Origin: Bordetella parapertussis
GTDB taxonomy: Bacteria > Pseudomonadota > Gammaproteobacteria > Burkholderiales > Burkholderiaceae_B
NCBI GenBank assembly: GCA_945862495.1
Contig: CAMAYM010000036.1
Span: forward strand, 1-23,681
Direction: 5' to 3'
DNA length: 23,681 nt
The translations under genes were made by a program, and so were the position numbers. The first letter of the stretch is position 1. The number at the start of each line of letters is the position of its first letter. Under the pieces are notes generated by a model. The model was not told where the DNA came from. It made no database searches and saw only the letters and a program-made list of their open reading frames with translations. Positions 15,195-23,576 of the stretch are shown piece after piece.

Positions 15195-16538
15195 TCAGAC
15201 AGACTTGAGCAGGCTCAGGCCACCCATGTAAGGACGCAACACTTCGGGCACCACAATACTACCGTCGGCTTGCTGATAGTTTTCCAGTACCGCGACGAGT
15301 GCACGACCCACAGCGAGACCAGAGCCATTCAGCGTATGCACAAACTCGGGCTTGCCGCCCTCAATGCGGGTGCGGGCCTGCATGCGACGGGCTTGGAATG
15401 TTTCGCAGTTAGAGACAGAAGAAATCTCACGCCAGGTATTTTGTGCCGGTAACCACACCTCTAAGTCATAGGTCTTGGTGGCACCGAAACCCATATCTCC
15501 CGTACACAACAACATGACACGATAGGGCAAGCCAAGCAGCTGCAAAACTTTTTCAGCATGTCCGGCCATGTCTTCGAGTGCCTGATAGGAAGTATCGGCC
15601 GCTACGATCTGTACCATTTCAACCTTATCGAACTGGTGCTGACGAATGAGACCTCGCGTATCGCGTCCTCCACTTCCTGCTTCAGAGCGGAAACATGGGG
15701 TGTGGGCGGTCAAGCGAATCGGCAAATCGGCAGCAGGCACAATGGTGTCACGCACCATACTGGTCAAGGTGATCTCCGAAGTCGAAATCAAATACTGCTC
15801 CTCGCCCGTCACCACGTTACCCTGCTCATCCAGCGTAGGCTCGTCCCCGCCACGCGTGACCCAGAACATATCGTTTTTAAATTTTGGTAGCTGTCCCGTG
15901 CCCATCAGGGTGGACGCATTGACGATATACGGGGTGTAACACTCGGTATAGCCGTGTTGTTCTGTTTGCAGGTCCAGCATGAACTGGGCAAGCGCGCGAT
16001 GCAGACGCGCCATCGAGCCGCGCATAAAGCTAAAGCGGGCACCAGAGAGCTTGGCCGCCACATCAAAATCTAAACCAATCGCCTCTCCGAGCATAACGTG
16101 ATCTTTTGGCTCGAAACCAAGGGACTTAGGATCCCCGGAGCTGGGATCGGGGTTGGGCACCCAACGACGCACCTCAACGTTACCCTCACTGTCTGCGCCC
16201 AAGGGCACGTCTTCGTGGGGCATATTGGGGATCGACATCAACATGTCGTTAAGCTGGGCCTGAATCTCCGAGAGGTCTTGTTCAAGCGCCTTCAGTCGAG
16301 CCGGAAGCGCCTGAGATTCAGCCATCACGGCCGAAGCATCTTCGCCACGAGACTTGAGCGCACCAATTTGCTTGGCAAACGCATTGCGTTGTGCCTGTAA
16401 GTTTTCCGTCTCAGTCTGGACTGCTTTACGACGGGTTTCAAGACTATTGAACGCGTCCAGTGGAAATTCAAAGCCGCGGCTGGCTAAGCGACGCACGACG
16501 GAGTCGAGGTCTTTACGTAACAACGCTGGGTCAAGCAT
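15195..16538 (-). CDS. serS: Seryl-tRNA synthetase
   Basis: A 447-residue class II aminoacyl-tRNA synthetase that attaches serine to tRNA-Ser (and to tRNA-Sec where present). Residues about 25-105 form the N-terminal coiled-coil arm that grips the long variable arm of the tRNA. Motif 2 is seen as TPCFRSEAGSGGRDTRGLIR, followed by QHQFDKVEM; the SSVSNCETFQARR segment binds serine and ATP; motif 3 is GSGLAVGRALVAVLENYQ near residues 405-422. Start (MLDPALL) and length fit the family. It lies 18 bases after the small DUF2474-like gene and is probably transcribed with the block above it, although I see no good ribosome-binding site at its ATG. Confidence 0.97.
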   Translation of the reverse strand: MLDPALLRKDLDSVVRRLASRGFEFPLDAFNSLETRRKAVQTETENLQAQRNAFAKQIGALKSRGEDASAVMAESQALPARLKALEQDLSEIQAQLNDMLMSIPNMPHEDVPLGADSEGNVEVRRWVPNPDPSSGDPKSLGFEPKDHVMLGEAIGLDFDVAAKLSGARFSFMRGSMARLHRALAQFMLDLQTEQHGYTECYTPYIVNASTLMGTGQLPKFKNDMFWVTRGGDEPTLDEQGNVVTGEEQYLISTSEITLTSMVRDTIVPAADLPIRLTAHTPCFRSEAGSGGRDTRGLIRQHQFDKVEMVQIVAADTSYQALEDMAGHAEKVLQLLGLPYRVMLLCTGDMGFGATKTYDLEVWLPAQNTWREISSVSNCETFQARRMQARTRIEGGKPEFVHTLNGSGLAVGRALVAVLENYQQADGSIVVPEVLRPYMGGLSLLKSV

Positions 16539-16556
16539 GATCTGTGCAATAAAAGA

Positions 16557-16658
16557 CTAGTGAATCGCGTATTGTATCCGCCGCAGCAACCACGCCACGA
16601 CTGACAAGGCCCCTACGCTCAACAACCAGATCAAGACCAACCATCCCCAGCGTTTCAT
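16557..16658 (-). CDS. 33-aa single-pass membrane protein, DUF2474-like bd-oxidase small subunit
   Basis: A small open frame that I translated by hand: 33 residues, beginning MKRWGWLVLIWLL and ending RRIQYAIH. One helix (about residues 4-25) ends in a double-arginine, and the WLVLIW...VVAWLLR pattern matches the DUF2474 proteins found after cydB of cyanide-insensitive bd oxidases. By analogy with CydX it is likely a stabilising subunit of the CydAB complex. The ribosome-binding site AGGAGA lies 4 bases before the ATG and overlaps the cydB stop codon. The position, directly after cydB on the same strand, supports the call. A different frame across this region (76 codons) is an unrelated shadow. 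Confidence 0.85.
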   Translation of the reverse strand: MKRWGWLVLIWLLSVGALSVVAWLLRRIQYAIH

Positions 16659-16662
16659 ACTG

Positions 16663-16668
16663 TCTCCT
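16663..16668 (-). promoter_or_regulatory. Ribosome-binding site of the 33-aa gene
   Basis: AGGAGA on the minus strand, 4 bases before the ATG at 16658. It shares bases with the TAG stop of cydB, so ribosomes ending cydB are placed to start the small gene. This site is the main evidence that the short frame is real. Confidence 0.75.
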
Positions 16669-17671
16669 AGTGGTAATCGTGGGTGGGGCCCACTTTGCCA
16701 CGAAAGACCCAATACGCGTAGGCGCTATAAGCCAAGATAATTGGGATGAGGAAAACCGCACCTACTAGCAGGAATTTCAAACTATTGTCGGGTGCCGCCG
16801 CCTGCCAGAGTGTGACGGATGAGGGCACCATATAGGGGAAAAAACTGATAATTAGGCCGATGTAGGATAAAACAAACAGCCCCTGCACCGCCAAAAAGGA
16901 CATCAGGGGACGGCTAGTCTGAAGCCCGCGGAACAAGGCAAAGGCGCACACCAATACGAGTAATGGTACTGGCGCCACAAACAACATCGCCGGCCAAGCA
17001 AACCATCTTTGCATGAAATACTCATGTAAAAAGGGAGAAATACCACTTACCAAAACGATCAGACCCAACATCACAATGCCTAACCCAGCCGTTGCGCGTT
17101 TCGCACGCGCCTCAACCGGCCCGTCAGTTTTGAGAACAAGCCAGGTCGCCCCCAGCAAGGCATAGCCGATCACTAACGCTAAGCCAGTCAGTAAGCTAAA
17201 GGGAGACAACCAGTCCCACCAGCCTCCCGCATAAGCACGACCCGACACTTCAATACCTTGCACGAGTGCACCAAGCGCGATCCCTTGGGCAAACGTTGCG
17301 ACCATAGAGCCCCCTGCAAACGCCCAATCCCACACGTATTTAGTATTTTTGCTCTTCCAGCGAAATTCGAAGGCTACGCCACGAAATACTAAAGCGAGCA
17401 ACATGATGATGATGGGTGCATACAAAGCAGGCATGATGATGGAATAGGCCAATGGAAAGACCGCAAACAATCCGCCCCCACCCAAGACCAGCCAAGTTTC
17501 ATTGCCATCCCACACTGGTGCGACCGAATTCATCATCAAGTCGCGTTCTTGTTCCGTTTTGGCCCAGGGAAACAAGATGCCAACACCAAGATCAAAACCA
17601 TCTAGAACAACATAGGCCAACACGGCGAAGGCGATCAAGCCTGCCCAAATCAATGCGTAATCGAGCGTCAT
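16667..17671 (-). CDS. cydB: Cytochrome bd-type quinol oxidase subunit II, cyanide-insensitive type
   Basis: A 334-residue CydB/CioB protein with eight or more membrane helices. It pairs with CydA in the inner-membrane quinol oxidase that reduces oxygen to water. The family start is clear: VVLDGFDLGVGILFPWA, then MNSVAPVWDGNETWLVLGGG near residues 47-66, and FRGVAFEFRWKS. The short length matches the CIO branch rather than E. coli CydB (about 379). The ATG overlaps the cydA stop by 4 bases (ATGA), so the two are coupled. The 33-aa gene follows immediately. cioB is an equally good name. Confidence 0.95.
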   Translation of the reverse strand: MTLDYALIWAGLIAFAVLAYVVLDGFDLGVGILFPWAKTEQERDLMMNSVAPVWDGNETWLVLGGGGLFAVFPLAYSIIMPALYAPIIIMLLALVFRGVAFEFRWKSKNTKYVWDWAFAGGSMVATFAQGIALGALVQGIEVSGRAYAGGWWDWLSPFSLLTGLALVIGYALLGATWLVLKTDGPVEARAKRATAGLGIVMLGLIVLVSGISPFLHEYFMQRWFAWPAMLFVAPVPLLVLVCAFALFRGLQTSRPLMSFLAVQGLFVLSYIGLIISFFPYMVPSSVTLWQAAAPDNSLKFLLVGAVFLIPIILAYSAYAYWVFRGKVGPTHDYH

Positions 17672-19146
17672 GTGCGATCCTCTTGGACACCGTTCAAACC
17701 TGTCTGGGTACTTTTAGCCGCCATCGTCGGCCCAGGCACAATACCTGCAGCACGTATCGGCTCATGGATAGACAAACCAGCTGAGCCAGAGATCGTGCAG
17801 GGCGCAGTCTTCATTTGACGCAAGATGTAGTAAACGCCAGCACCAAACAAAGCAAAATAAACAATCACGAACGCAGCCAATGAAAAGCCAATGGCCGCAG
17901 CATCAATTGGCGAGGCAGAGTCTGCTGTTCGCAGCAAGTTGTACACAGTGAAGGGTTGACGCCCAACCTCCGTGACGATCCAGCCTGACAAGACAGCAAT
18001 AAAACCGGAGGGACCCATCACCATCACCAACCGATGCATCATAGGGGTGTCATATAGCCGACCCCGGTAGCGTAGCCACAAACTCCACAGTCCTACGCAC
18101 AGCATCAGCATCCCAATACCGACCATCGAGCGAAAGGCGAAAAATACAATACCTAAGGGCGGGCGATCTGCTGCCGGAGTGGCATTGATGCCTGGCACGA
18201 CTCCGTCAATGCTATGGGTCAAAATTAAACTGCTCAAATAAGGAATGGAAATCGCGTAATCAATGCGTGACTCTTTGGCATTTGGAATACCAATCAAAAT
18301 AAGCGGAGCCCTCCCCAACGACTCGGTATGCCCCTCCATTGCAGCGATCTTGGCTGGCTGGTACTCCAGCGTATTGAGTCCGTGTGCATCACCGGCAAAA
18401 ATCTGGATCGGTGCAACAATCGCAGCCATCCACATTGCCATTGAGAACATGACACGCGTCGCCGCTTGGCGGTCTGGCGCAGGCACGGCACCTGGCTGTT
18501 GCATTCGTTTGCGTTCTTTGAGCAAATGAAACGCGGCCACGCCTCCAACAACAAACGCAGTCGTCAAATAGGCCGCCAAGAGCATATGCACCAAGCGGTA
18601 AGGGAATGAAGGATTAAAAATGACCTCGAACCAGTCTTCGACAATAAATTGTCCCACCTCGTTGATGGAATAGCCTGCAGGTGTCTGCATCCAGCTATTG
18701 ACGGACAAAATCCAAAATGCCGACATAAAGGTACCCAGCGCAACCATCGCCGTAGCAAAAAAGTGCAGCTTGGGACCCACCCGAGCCCGGCCAAATAACA
18801 TGACGCCCAGAAAACCTGCCTCAAGGAAAAAGGCTGACATCACCTCATACCCCATCAGCGGACCGAGGACTGGTCCCGTCTTATCCGCATACACACTCCA
18901 ATTGGTACCGAACTGGTAACTCATCACGATCCCGGACACCACGCCCATGCCGAACGCAACGGCAAAGATTTTTTTCCAATAATTGAACAGCGTGAGGTAG
19001 ACCTCTTTGCCCGTCCAGAGGTGCAAACCATTGAGAACAGCCATGTAGCTCGCCAAGCCGATGGAGAAGGCGGGAAAAATAATATGAAAACTGACCGTGA
19101 AGGCAAATTGAATACGTGCGAGCGTCAATGCATCTAACCAGTCCAT
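17668..19146 (-). CDS. cydA: Cytochrome bd-type quinol oxidase subunit I, cyanide-insensitive type
   Basis: A 492-residue CydA/CioA haem subunit. Likely haem ligands are H21 (SFHIIFP), H187 (YRLVHMLL) and M341 (FAFRSMVG). E101 and E109 in GYEVMSAFFLEAGF are the proton-path/haem glutamates, and GRQPFTVY is at 395-402. The quinol-binding loop carries QPAKIAAMEGH at 263-273 but lacks the long insertion of E. coli CydA, which places it in the short-Q-loop, cyanide-insensitive-type branch. I start at the ATG at 19146, which has AAGGAG 7 bases upstream and gives the family N-terminus MDWLDAL; the open frame extends 23 codons further into rarA without support. The soluble tail after the last helix (about residues 446-492) is longer than I expect. 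The gene lies only 4 bases after the rarA stop. Confidence 0.95.
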   Translation of the reverse strand: MDWLDALTLARIQFAFTVSFHIIFPAFSIGLASYMAVLNGLHLWTGKEVYLTLFNYWKKIFAVAFGMGVVSGIVMSYQFGTNWSVYADKTGPVLGPLMGYEVMSAFFLEAGFLGVMLFGRARVGPKLHFFATAMVALGTFMSAFWILSVNSWMQTPAGYSINEVGQFIVEDWFEVIFNPSFPYRLVHMLLAAYLTTAFVVGGVAAFHLLKERKRMQQPGAVPAPDRQAATRVMFSMAMWMAAIVAPIQIFAGDAHGLNTLEYQPAKIAAMEGHTESLGRAPLILIGIPNAKESRIDYAISIPYLSSLILTHSIDGVVPGINATPAADRPPLGIVFFAFRSMVGIGMLMLCVGLWSLWLRYRGRLYDTPMMHRLVMVMGPSGFIAVLSGWIVTEVGRQPFTVYNLLRTADSASPIDAAAIGFSLAAFVIVYFALFGAGVYYILRQMKTAPCTISGSAGLSIHEPIRAAGIVPGPTMAAKSTQTGLNGVQEDRT

Positions 19147-19150
19147 CACA

Positions 19151-20467
19151 CTACTCCTTATTGCTCTCACGAGCATGTCGATCTTTCTCACGCAAATACG
19201 CGAGTTTTTCAGCAATTTTTATTTCCAAACCTCGGGGCACGGGCTGATACCATCGTGGCTCGCGCATGCCCTCTGGCAAATAAGATTCTCCGGCCGCATA
19301 CGCATCAGGCTCGTCGTGCGCATACCGATATGCGTGCCCGTGGCCAAGGTCTTTCATTAACTTAGTGGGCGCATTGCGCAAATGCATAGGTACCATCGAT
19401 GAAGCATTATGCTTAACAAATGTGACAGCTTGATTGTAAGCCTGATAGCCCGCATTACTTTTAGCCGCCACTGCTAAATATAAGGTCGCTTGTGCGAGTG
19501 CCAACTCCCCCTCCGGAGAGCCCAGACGCTCATAGGTCAATGCCGCATCGTTGGCTATTTGCATGGCGCGTGGGTCCGCTAATCCAATATCCTCCCACGC
19601 CATGCGAATAATGCGTCTGGCGAGATATTTTGGATCTGCGCCCCCGTCGAGCATACGCGTCAGCCAATACAGTGCCGCATCAGGATTTGAGCCACGCACT
19701 GACTTGTGCAGTGCCGAAATCTGATCGTAAAAATTATCACCACCTTTGTCGAAATGACGAGCACTCCTGCTGAGGGCGTTTTCGACCAAATCCACATCGA
19801 TATGTGTTGTAACGGCATTTTCCGCCGCTACACTTGCTTGCTCAAGCAAACTCAAGAAACGTCGTGCATCACCATCCGCGTAACCAATCAAGGTATTTAG
19901 CGCTGCGTCTTCTACGCTGAGATCTTTGAGTACGGTTTGCTGAGCGCGCAGCAACAGCTCACGTAACTCTGCTTCGTCAAGTGACTGCAACACATAGACT
20001 TGCGCACGCGACAGTAGAGCCGCATTGACTTCAAAAGAGGGATTTTCAGTGGTTGCGCCAATAAACGTGACCAACCCAGACTCAACGAAGGGTAACAACG
20101 CATCCTGCTGCGCTTTGTTAAAGCGATGAATTTCATCAACAAACAAGAGTGTCCGGCGCTGATATTGGTCCAGCGTCAACTGCGCCTCATCCATCGCGGC
20201 ACGGATTTCTTTGACGCCTGCAAATACTGCGGAAATTGCAATAAATGCACAGTCGAACGCATTGGCTGTCAGGCGAGCAAGCGTGGTCTTGCCGACACCG
20301 GGTGGACCCCACAAAATCATGGAGTGAGGACGTCCCGACTCGAATGCGACGCGCAAGGGTTTGCCAGGTCCAAGCAAATGCTTTTGCCCAACCACCTCTT
20401 CTAACGTACGAGGCCGCAGGGCCTCAGCAAGAGGTGCTTTAGGTGATGTTTTAAATAAATCAGCCAT
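19151..20467 (-). CDS. rarA: Replication-associated recombination protein A (AAA+ ATPase)
   Basis: A 438-residue RarA (MgsA/WRNIP1-type) AAA+ ATPase, related to clamp-loader subunits and to RuvB, that acts at stalled or gapped replication forks. Walker A is GPPGVGKTT at 54-62, Walker B LLFVDEIH at 107-114, sensor 1 GATTEN at 137-142, and the arginine finger is probably R154 in LLSRAQ. The C-terminal tetramerisation half includes the typical GSNPDAALYWLTRML and ARRIIRMAWEDIGLADP stretches. Length fits the family. It lies 36 bases after lolA in the ftsK-lolA-rarA block and is followed by cydA with a 4-base gap; its own start lacks a clear ribosome-binding site. Confidence 0.96.
   Translation of the reverse strand: MADLFKTSPKAPLAEALRPRTLEEVVGQKHLLGPGKPLRVAFESGRPHSMILWGPPGVGKTTLARLTANAFDCAFIAISAVFAGVKEIRAAMDEAQLTLDQYQRRTLLFVDEIHRFNKAQQDALLPFVESGLVTFIGATTENPSFEVNAALLSRAQVYVLQSLDEAELRELLLRAQQTVLKDLSVEDAALNTLIGYADGDARRFLSLLEQASVAAENAVTTHIDVDLVENALSRSARHFDKGGDNFYDQISALHKSVRGSNPDAALYWLTRMLDGGADPKYLARRIIRMAWEDIGLADPRAMQIANDAALTYERLGSPEGELALAQATLYLAVAAKSNAGYQAYNQAVTFVKHNASSMVPMHLRNAPTKLMKDLGHGHAYRYAHDEPDAYAAGESYLPEGMREPRWYQPVPRGLEIKIAEKLAYLREKDRHARESNKE
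19154..19159 (-). promoter_or_regulatory. Ribosome-binding site that fixes the cydA start
   Basis: AAGGAG on the minus strand, 7 bases before the ATG at 19146 and just inside the 3' end of rarA. It supports the shorter cydA start over the longer open frame. Confidence 0.7.
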
Positions 20468-20503
20468 CGCAACAACAGATCTCTGACGTGGCTGAGGAGG
20501 ACA

Positions 20504-21151
20504 TCATTGCATCCTGACGACGTCAGCCCCTTTAGGGGGAATAAAATCAAAATTACTGGGAGACAAACCGGGATTGCGCATGAGTGCTGTGAGCTCCACA
20601 TGCGTAGTCTGACCAAAGGCATCTAACAAAATAATGCGATGCGGAAGGCCATCGTTGAAACCAAGATCGACATGCACAAAACCTGCATCGGCTTGCTTGG
20701 GCTTGGCCCGGAGCCAAACCAACGCCTCGCGATCTGGAAGCGCCATCACCTCAAACGATTGCTCCAAGGATCCTGAACCAAACAAAATCGCGGCAGGTGA
20801 GGCACCCAGCGCCTGATCGACTTTGCGCACTGAGACTTGATTGAGATCAGGATCAAACTGATAAATCTCGCGTCCATTGGACACAATTTGCTGTTCGTAG
20901 GGCTTTATCACGTCCCACTTGAAACGCCCCGGACGCATGAATAAAAATCTTCCGCGCTGAGGTGGTTTGGTTTGCCCCTGAGGTCCGACTGTGTATTGTG
21001 AAAATTCACCGCTAGCAGATTGCACTTGGTCAACAAACGCTCTAAGTTGCTCGCGCGCCGTGTCCGCTCGCGCTGGAGCGCCAAGCCCCAAGCCCGCAAC
21101 CACAAGCAGGCCAGACATCATAAGGGCGGGTATTTTTGAAAAAAGAAACAT
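20504..21151 (-). CDS. lolA: Outer-membrane lipoprotein carrier protein
   Basis: LolA is the periplasmic chaperone that carries lipoproteins from the LolCDE complex to LolB at the outer membrane. The 215-residue precursor has a Sec signal peptide ending near ARA at residues 27-29. The mature protein shows the LolA pattern: FSQYTVG, RGRFLFMRPGRFKWDVIKPY, and IVSNGREIYQFDPDLNQVSV, with strands of the open beta-barrel throughout. A GAGGAA site lies about 9 bases before the ATG, and the gene starts 5 bases after the ftsK stop. The ftsK-lolA-rarA order is widely conserved in proteobacteria. Confidence 0.94.
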   Translation of the reverse strand: MFLFSKIPALMMSGLLVVAGLGLGAPARADTAREQLRAFVDQVQSASGEFSQYTVGPQGQTKPPQRGRFLFMRPGRFKWDVIKPYEQQIVSNGREIYQFDPDLNQVSVRKVDQALGASPAAILFGSGSLEQSFEVMALPDREALVWLRAKPKQADAGFVHVDLGFNDGLPHRIILLDAFGQTTHVELTALMRNPGLSPSNFDFIPPKGADVVRMQ

Positions 21152-21156
21152 CGTGA

Positions 21157-23541
21157 TTATTCCTCGCGGGGCACGTTAGGGGCGAGAATTTCACGATTCC
21201 CATTGGACTGCATTGTTGACACTAAGCCGGAGTTTTCCATTTGTTCGAGCAGGCGAGCGGCTCGGTTGTAACCGATACGCAAATGACGTTGCACAAGAGA
21301 AATTGACGCGCGACGGTGCTTAAGCACCACCTCAACGGCTTGGTCGTACATTGGATCCGCTTCGGCATTGGCCATGCCTGTCACACTGCTGACGCCATCG
21401 CCAGTTTCGCCCTCAGAGCTCCCCTCAAGCAAGCCATCGATGTAGTCTGGTTCACCTTGCGACTTGAGAGACTCCACCACGCGATGCACTTCCTCATCCG
21501 AGACAAAGGCACCGTGGACGCGCACCGGCAATCCAGTGCCAGGTGGCATGTACAACATATCGCCCTGACCCAGCAGCGCCTCTGCACCCATTTGATCTAG
21601 GATCGTACGGGAATCAATTTTGGACGAAACCTGGAAAGCAATACGGGTTGGTATATTGGCCTTGATAAGGCCGGTAATGACATCCACGCTGGGTCGCTGT
21701 GTCGCCAAAATAAGATGAATCCCGGCAGCCCGGGCTTTTTGAGCGAGTCGAGCAATCAATTCTTCGATTTTCTTACCCACGACCATCATCAGGTCGGCCA
21801 GCTCATCGATGACCACCACAATCGTAGGTAACTCTTTAAGAGGCTCTGGGGCATCGGGTGTCAGCGAGAACGGATTGGGGATCGGCTCCTCGCGTTTAAT
21901 GGCTTCACGAATCTTGTTGTTGTAACCGGTCAAATTGCGCACGCCAAGCTTGCTCATGAGGCGATAACGCTTTTCCATCTCGCCTACACACCAATTGAGG
22001 GCATTCGCGGCTTGGCGCATGTCAGTCACTACAGGCGCCAAGAGGTGAGGTATCCCTTCATACACGCTCATCTCGAGCATCTTGGGATCGATCAAAATTA
22101 GACGTGTCTGTGAGGCATCTGCTTTGTAGAGCAGAGATAAAATCATCGCATTGATACCAACAGACTTTCCAGAGCCGGTCGTACCTGCCACGAGCAGGTG
22201 AGGCATTTTGGCGAGGTCTGCGACCACCGGGTTGCCTGCGATGTCCTTACCGAGCGCCATGGTGACCACAGAGGCACTTGAGTGATAGACCTGAGAACCT
22301 AGAATCTCCGACAGTTTGACCATTTGTCGACGCGGATTAGGGAGCTCAAAACCCATCAAATTTTTACCTGGAATCGTCTCGACTACTCGGATACTGACCA
22401 AGCTCAACGCACGCGCCAAATCTTTAGCCAAGTTGACGATCTGGCTGCCTTTGACTCCGGTCGCAGGCTCAATTTCATAGCGCGTAATGACGGGACCCGC
22501 CTGCGCGGCAACCACCTGAACGGTGACGCCGAAATCAGACAGTTTTTTCTCAATCAAGCGAGAGGTGTATTCAATCGTTTCGTCTGAAACCGTCTCAAAG
22601 GCCTCGCCGGGCTGATCTAGCAAACTCAGTGCAGGTAAGTCGCCCGTTACAGAAGGTTCGATGAAGAGCGATTGTTGCTTTTCTTTTTGCACGCGCTCGG
22701 ACTTTTCCACCACCACAATAGCCGGCTCAATGCGCACAGGTTGTTCATGAGCGATTTTTTCATTCTTGGCCTCGACTTGCTCATGCCTGACGGCTTGTGC
22801 GACTTGACCCGCGCGGCGATCCTGTCTGGCAGTGCGGCCGTTCTTGACCTTGAGCCACATCCATTCGAGACCACTTCCTACTTTTTCCGCGATAACCAGC
22901 CAGGAAAAACCAAAAAACAAACTGCAACCAAAAACAATTAAAGCCAATAAAATCAATGTACTACCTGAAAATCCGACCGAGGAAGACAAAAAGCCTGACC
23001 AAACGTGGCCAATGACACCCCCTGCACCGCTAGTGAAGTCGGTACGGCCAGGCAGTTGCATGCCCCAAGAGCTCAGACGATACGACTCCAGACCTACAGA
23101 GCCGAGTAAAACCATAAAAAATCCGATGCCCTGTTCCCAGCGAACGCGCGCAAGGGTTTCGGGCTCGCCACGGGTGCGAATTTGGTTGGCAAGACGTAAA
23201 TAACCTGCACGGACCCGATGGAGTAGCAAAATAACCAGCCACCAAGCTGAAAAGCCGAATAAATACAACAAGATATCTGAAACATAGGCACCGATCAGCC
23301 CACCGCGATTATGGAGCTCTGTTGCATCTCGTCCAAAAGAATGAGACCAACCCGGGTCGCTGCCATGCCAGGTCACAAGGACGAGCGTCAACCACGCGGC
23401 CAAGGCTGCGAATACGATCCAGCGCGCCTCCCGGAGGATCGAGAGTAGTCGAGTTTGCATCACCGAAGGCCCATTTCGGGTATTTCGGGTCGATCGCGAA
23501 GTCCGCGTTGTGGCTGTGGAAGGTCTAGGCATAGTCGCCAT
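21157..23541 (-). CDS. ftsK: DNA translocase FtsK
   Basis: A 794-residue FtsK that anchors at the division septum and pumps chromosome DNA so that dimers are resolved at dif. The N-terminal part (about residues 30-220) has four membrane helices. A short charged linker (about 225-310) follows, much shorter than in E. coli. The motor domain has Walker A GTTGSGKSVG near residue 455 and Walker B IVVVIDELADLMM; the KIDSRTILDQMGAEALLGQG block is diagnostic. The C-terminal gamma winged helix (about 725-785, RRASISLVQRHLRIGYNRAA) reads KOPS and activates XerD. I start at ATG 23541; ATG 23532 is possible, and the longer frame to 23589 begins with TTG and overlaps trxB. It diverges from trxB. Confidence 0.95.
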   Translation of the reverse strand: MATMPRPSTATTRTSRSTRNTRNGPSVMQTRLLSILREARWIVFAALAAWLTLVLVTWHGSDPGWSHSFGRDATELHNRGGLIGAYVSDILLYLFGFSAWWLVILLLHRVRAGYLRLANQIRTRGEPETLARVRWEQGIGFFMVLLGSVGLESYRLSSWGMQLPGRTDFTSGAGGVIGHVWSGFLSSSVGFSGSTLILLALIVFGCSLFFGFSWLVIAEKVGSGLEWMWLKVKNGRTARQDRRAGQVAQAVRHEQVEAKNEKIAHEQPVRIEPAIVVVEKSERVQKEKQQSLFIEPSVTGDLPALSLLDQPGEAFETVSDETIEYTSRLIEKKLSDFGVTVQVVAAQAGPVITRYEIEPATGVKGSQIVNLAKDLARALSLVSIRVVETIPGKNLMGFELPNPRRQMVKLSEILGSQVYHSSASVVTMALGKDIAGNPVVADLAKMPHLLVAGTTGSGKSVGINAMILSLLYKADASQTRLILIDPKMLEMSVYEGIPHLLAPVVTDMRQAANALNWCVGEMEKRYRLMSKLGVRNLTGYNNKIREAIKREEPIPNPFSLTPDAPEPLKELPTIVVVIDELADLMMVVGKKIEELIARLAQKARAAGIHLILATQRPSVDVITGLIKANIPTRIAFQVSSKIDSRTILDQMGAEALLGQGDMLYMPPGTGLPVRVHGAFVSDEEVHRVVESLKSQGEPDYIDGLLEGSSEGETGDGVSSVTGMANAEADPMYDQAVEVVLKHRRASISLVQRHLRIGYNRAARLLEQMENSGLVSTMQSNGNREILAPNVPREE

Positions 23542-23547
23542 TATAAT
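23542..23547 (+). promoter_or_regulatory. Candidate -10 box for trxB
   Basis: A TATAAT hexamer 29 bases before the trxB ATG. The same bases read on the other strand also give a TATAAT that runs into the ftsK start codon. I see no good -35 element at the usual spacing, so the call is weak. Confidence 0.3.
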
Positions 23548-23576
23548 TTGCTGCTCAACATAGAGGGGTAAATCTG

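Noticed and set aside
19147..19215. 23-residue N-terminal extension of CydA
   Set aside because: It overlaps rarA, does not fit the family start, and the AAGGAG site points to 19146.
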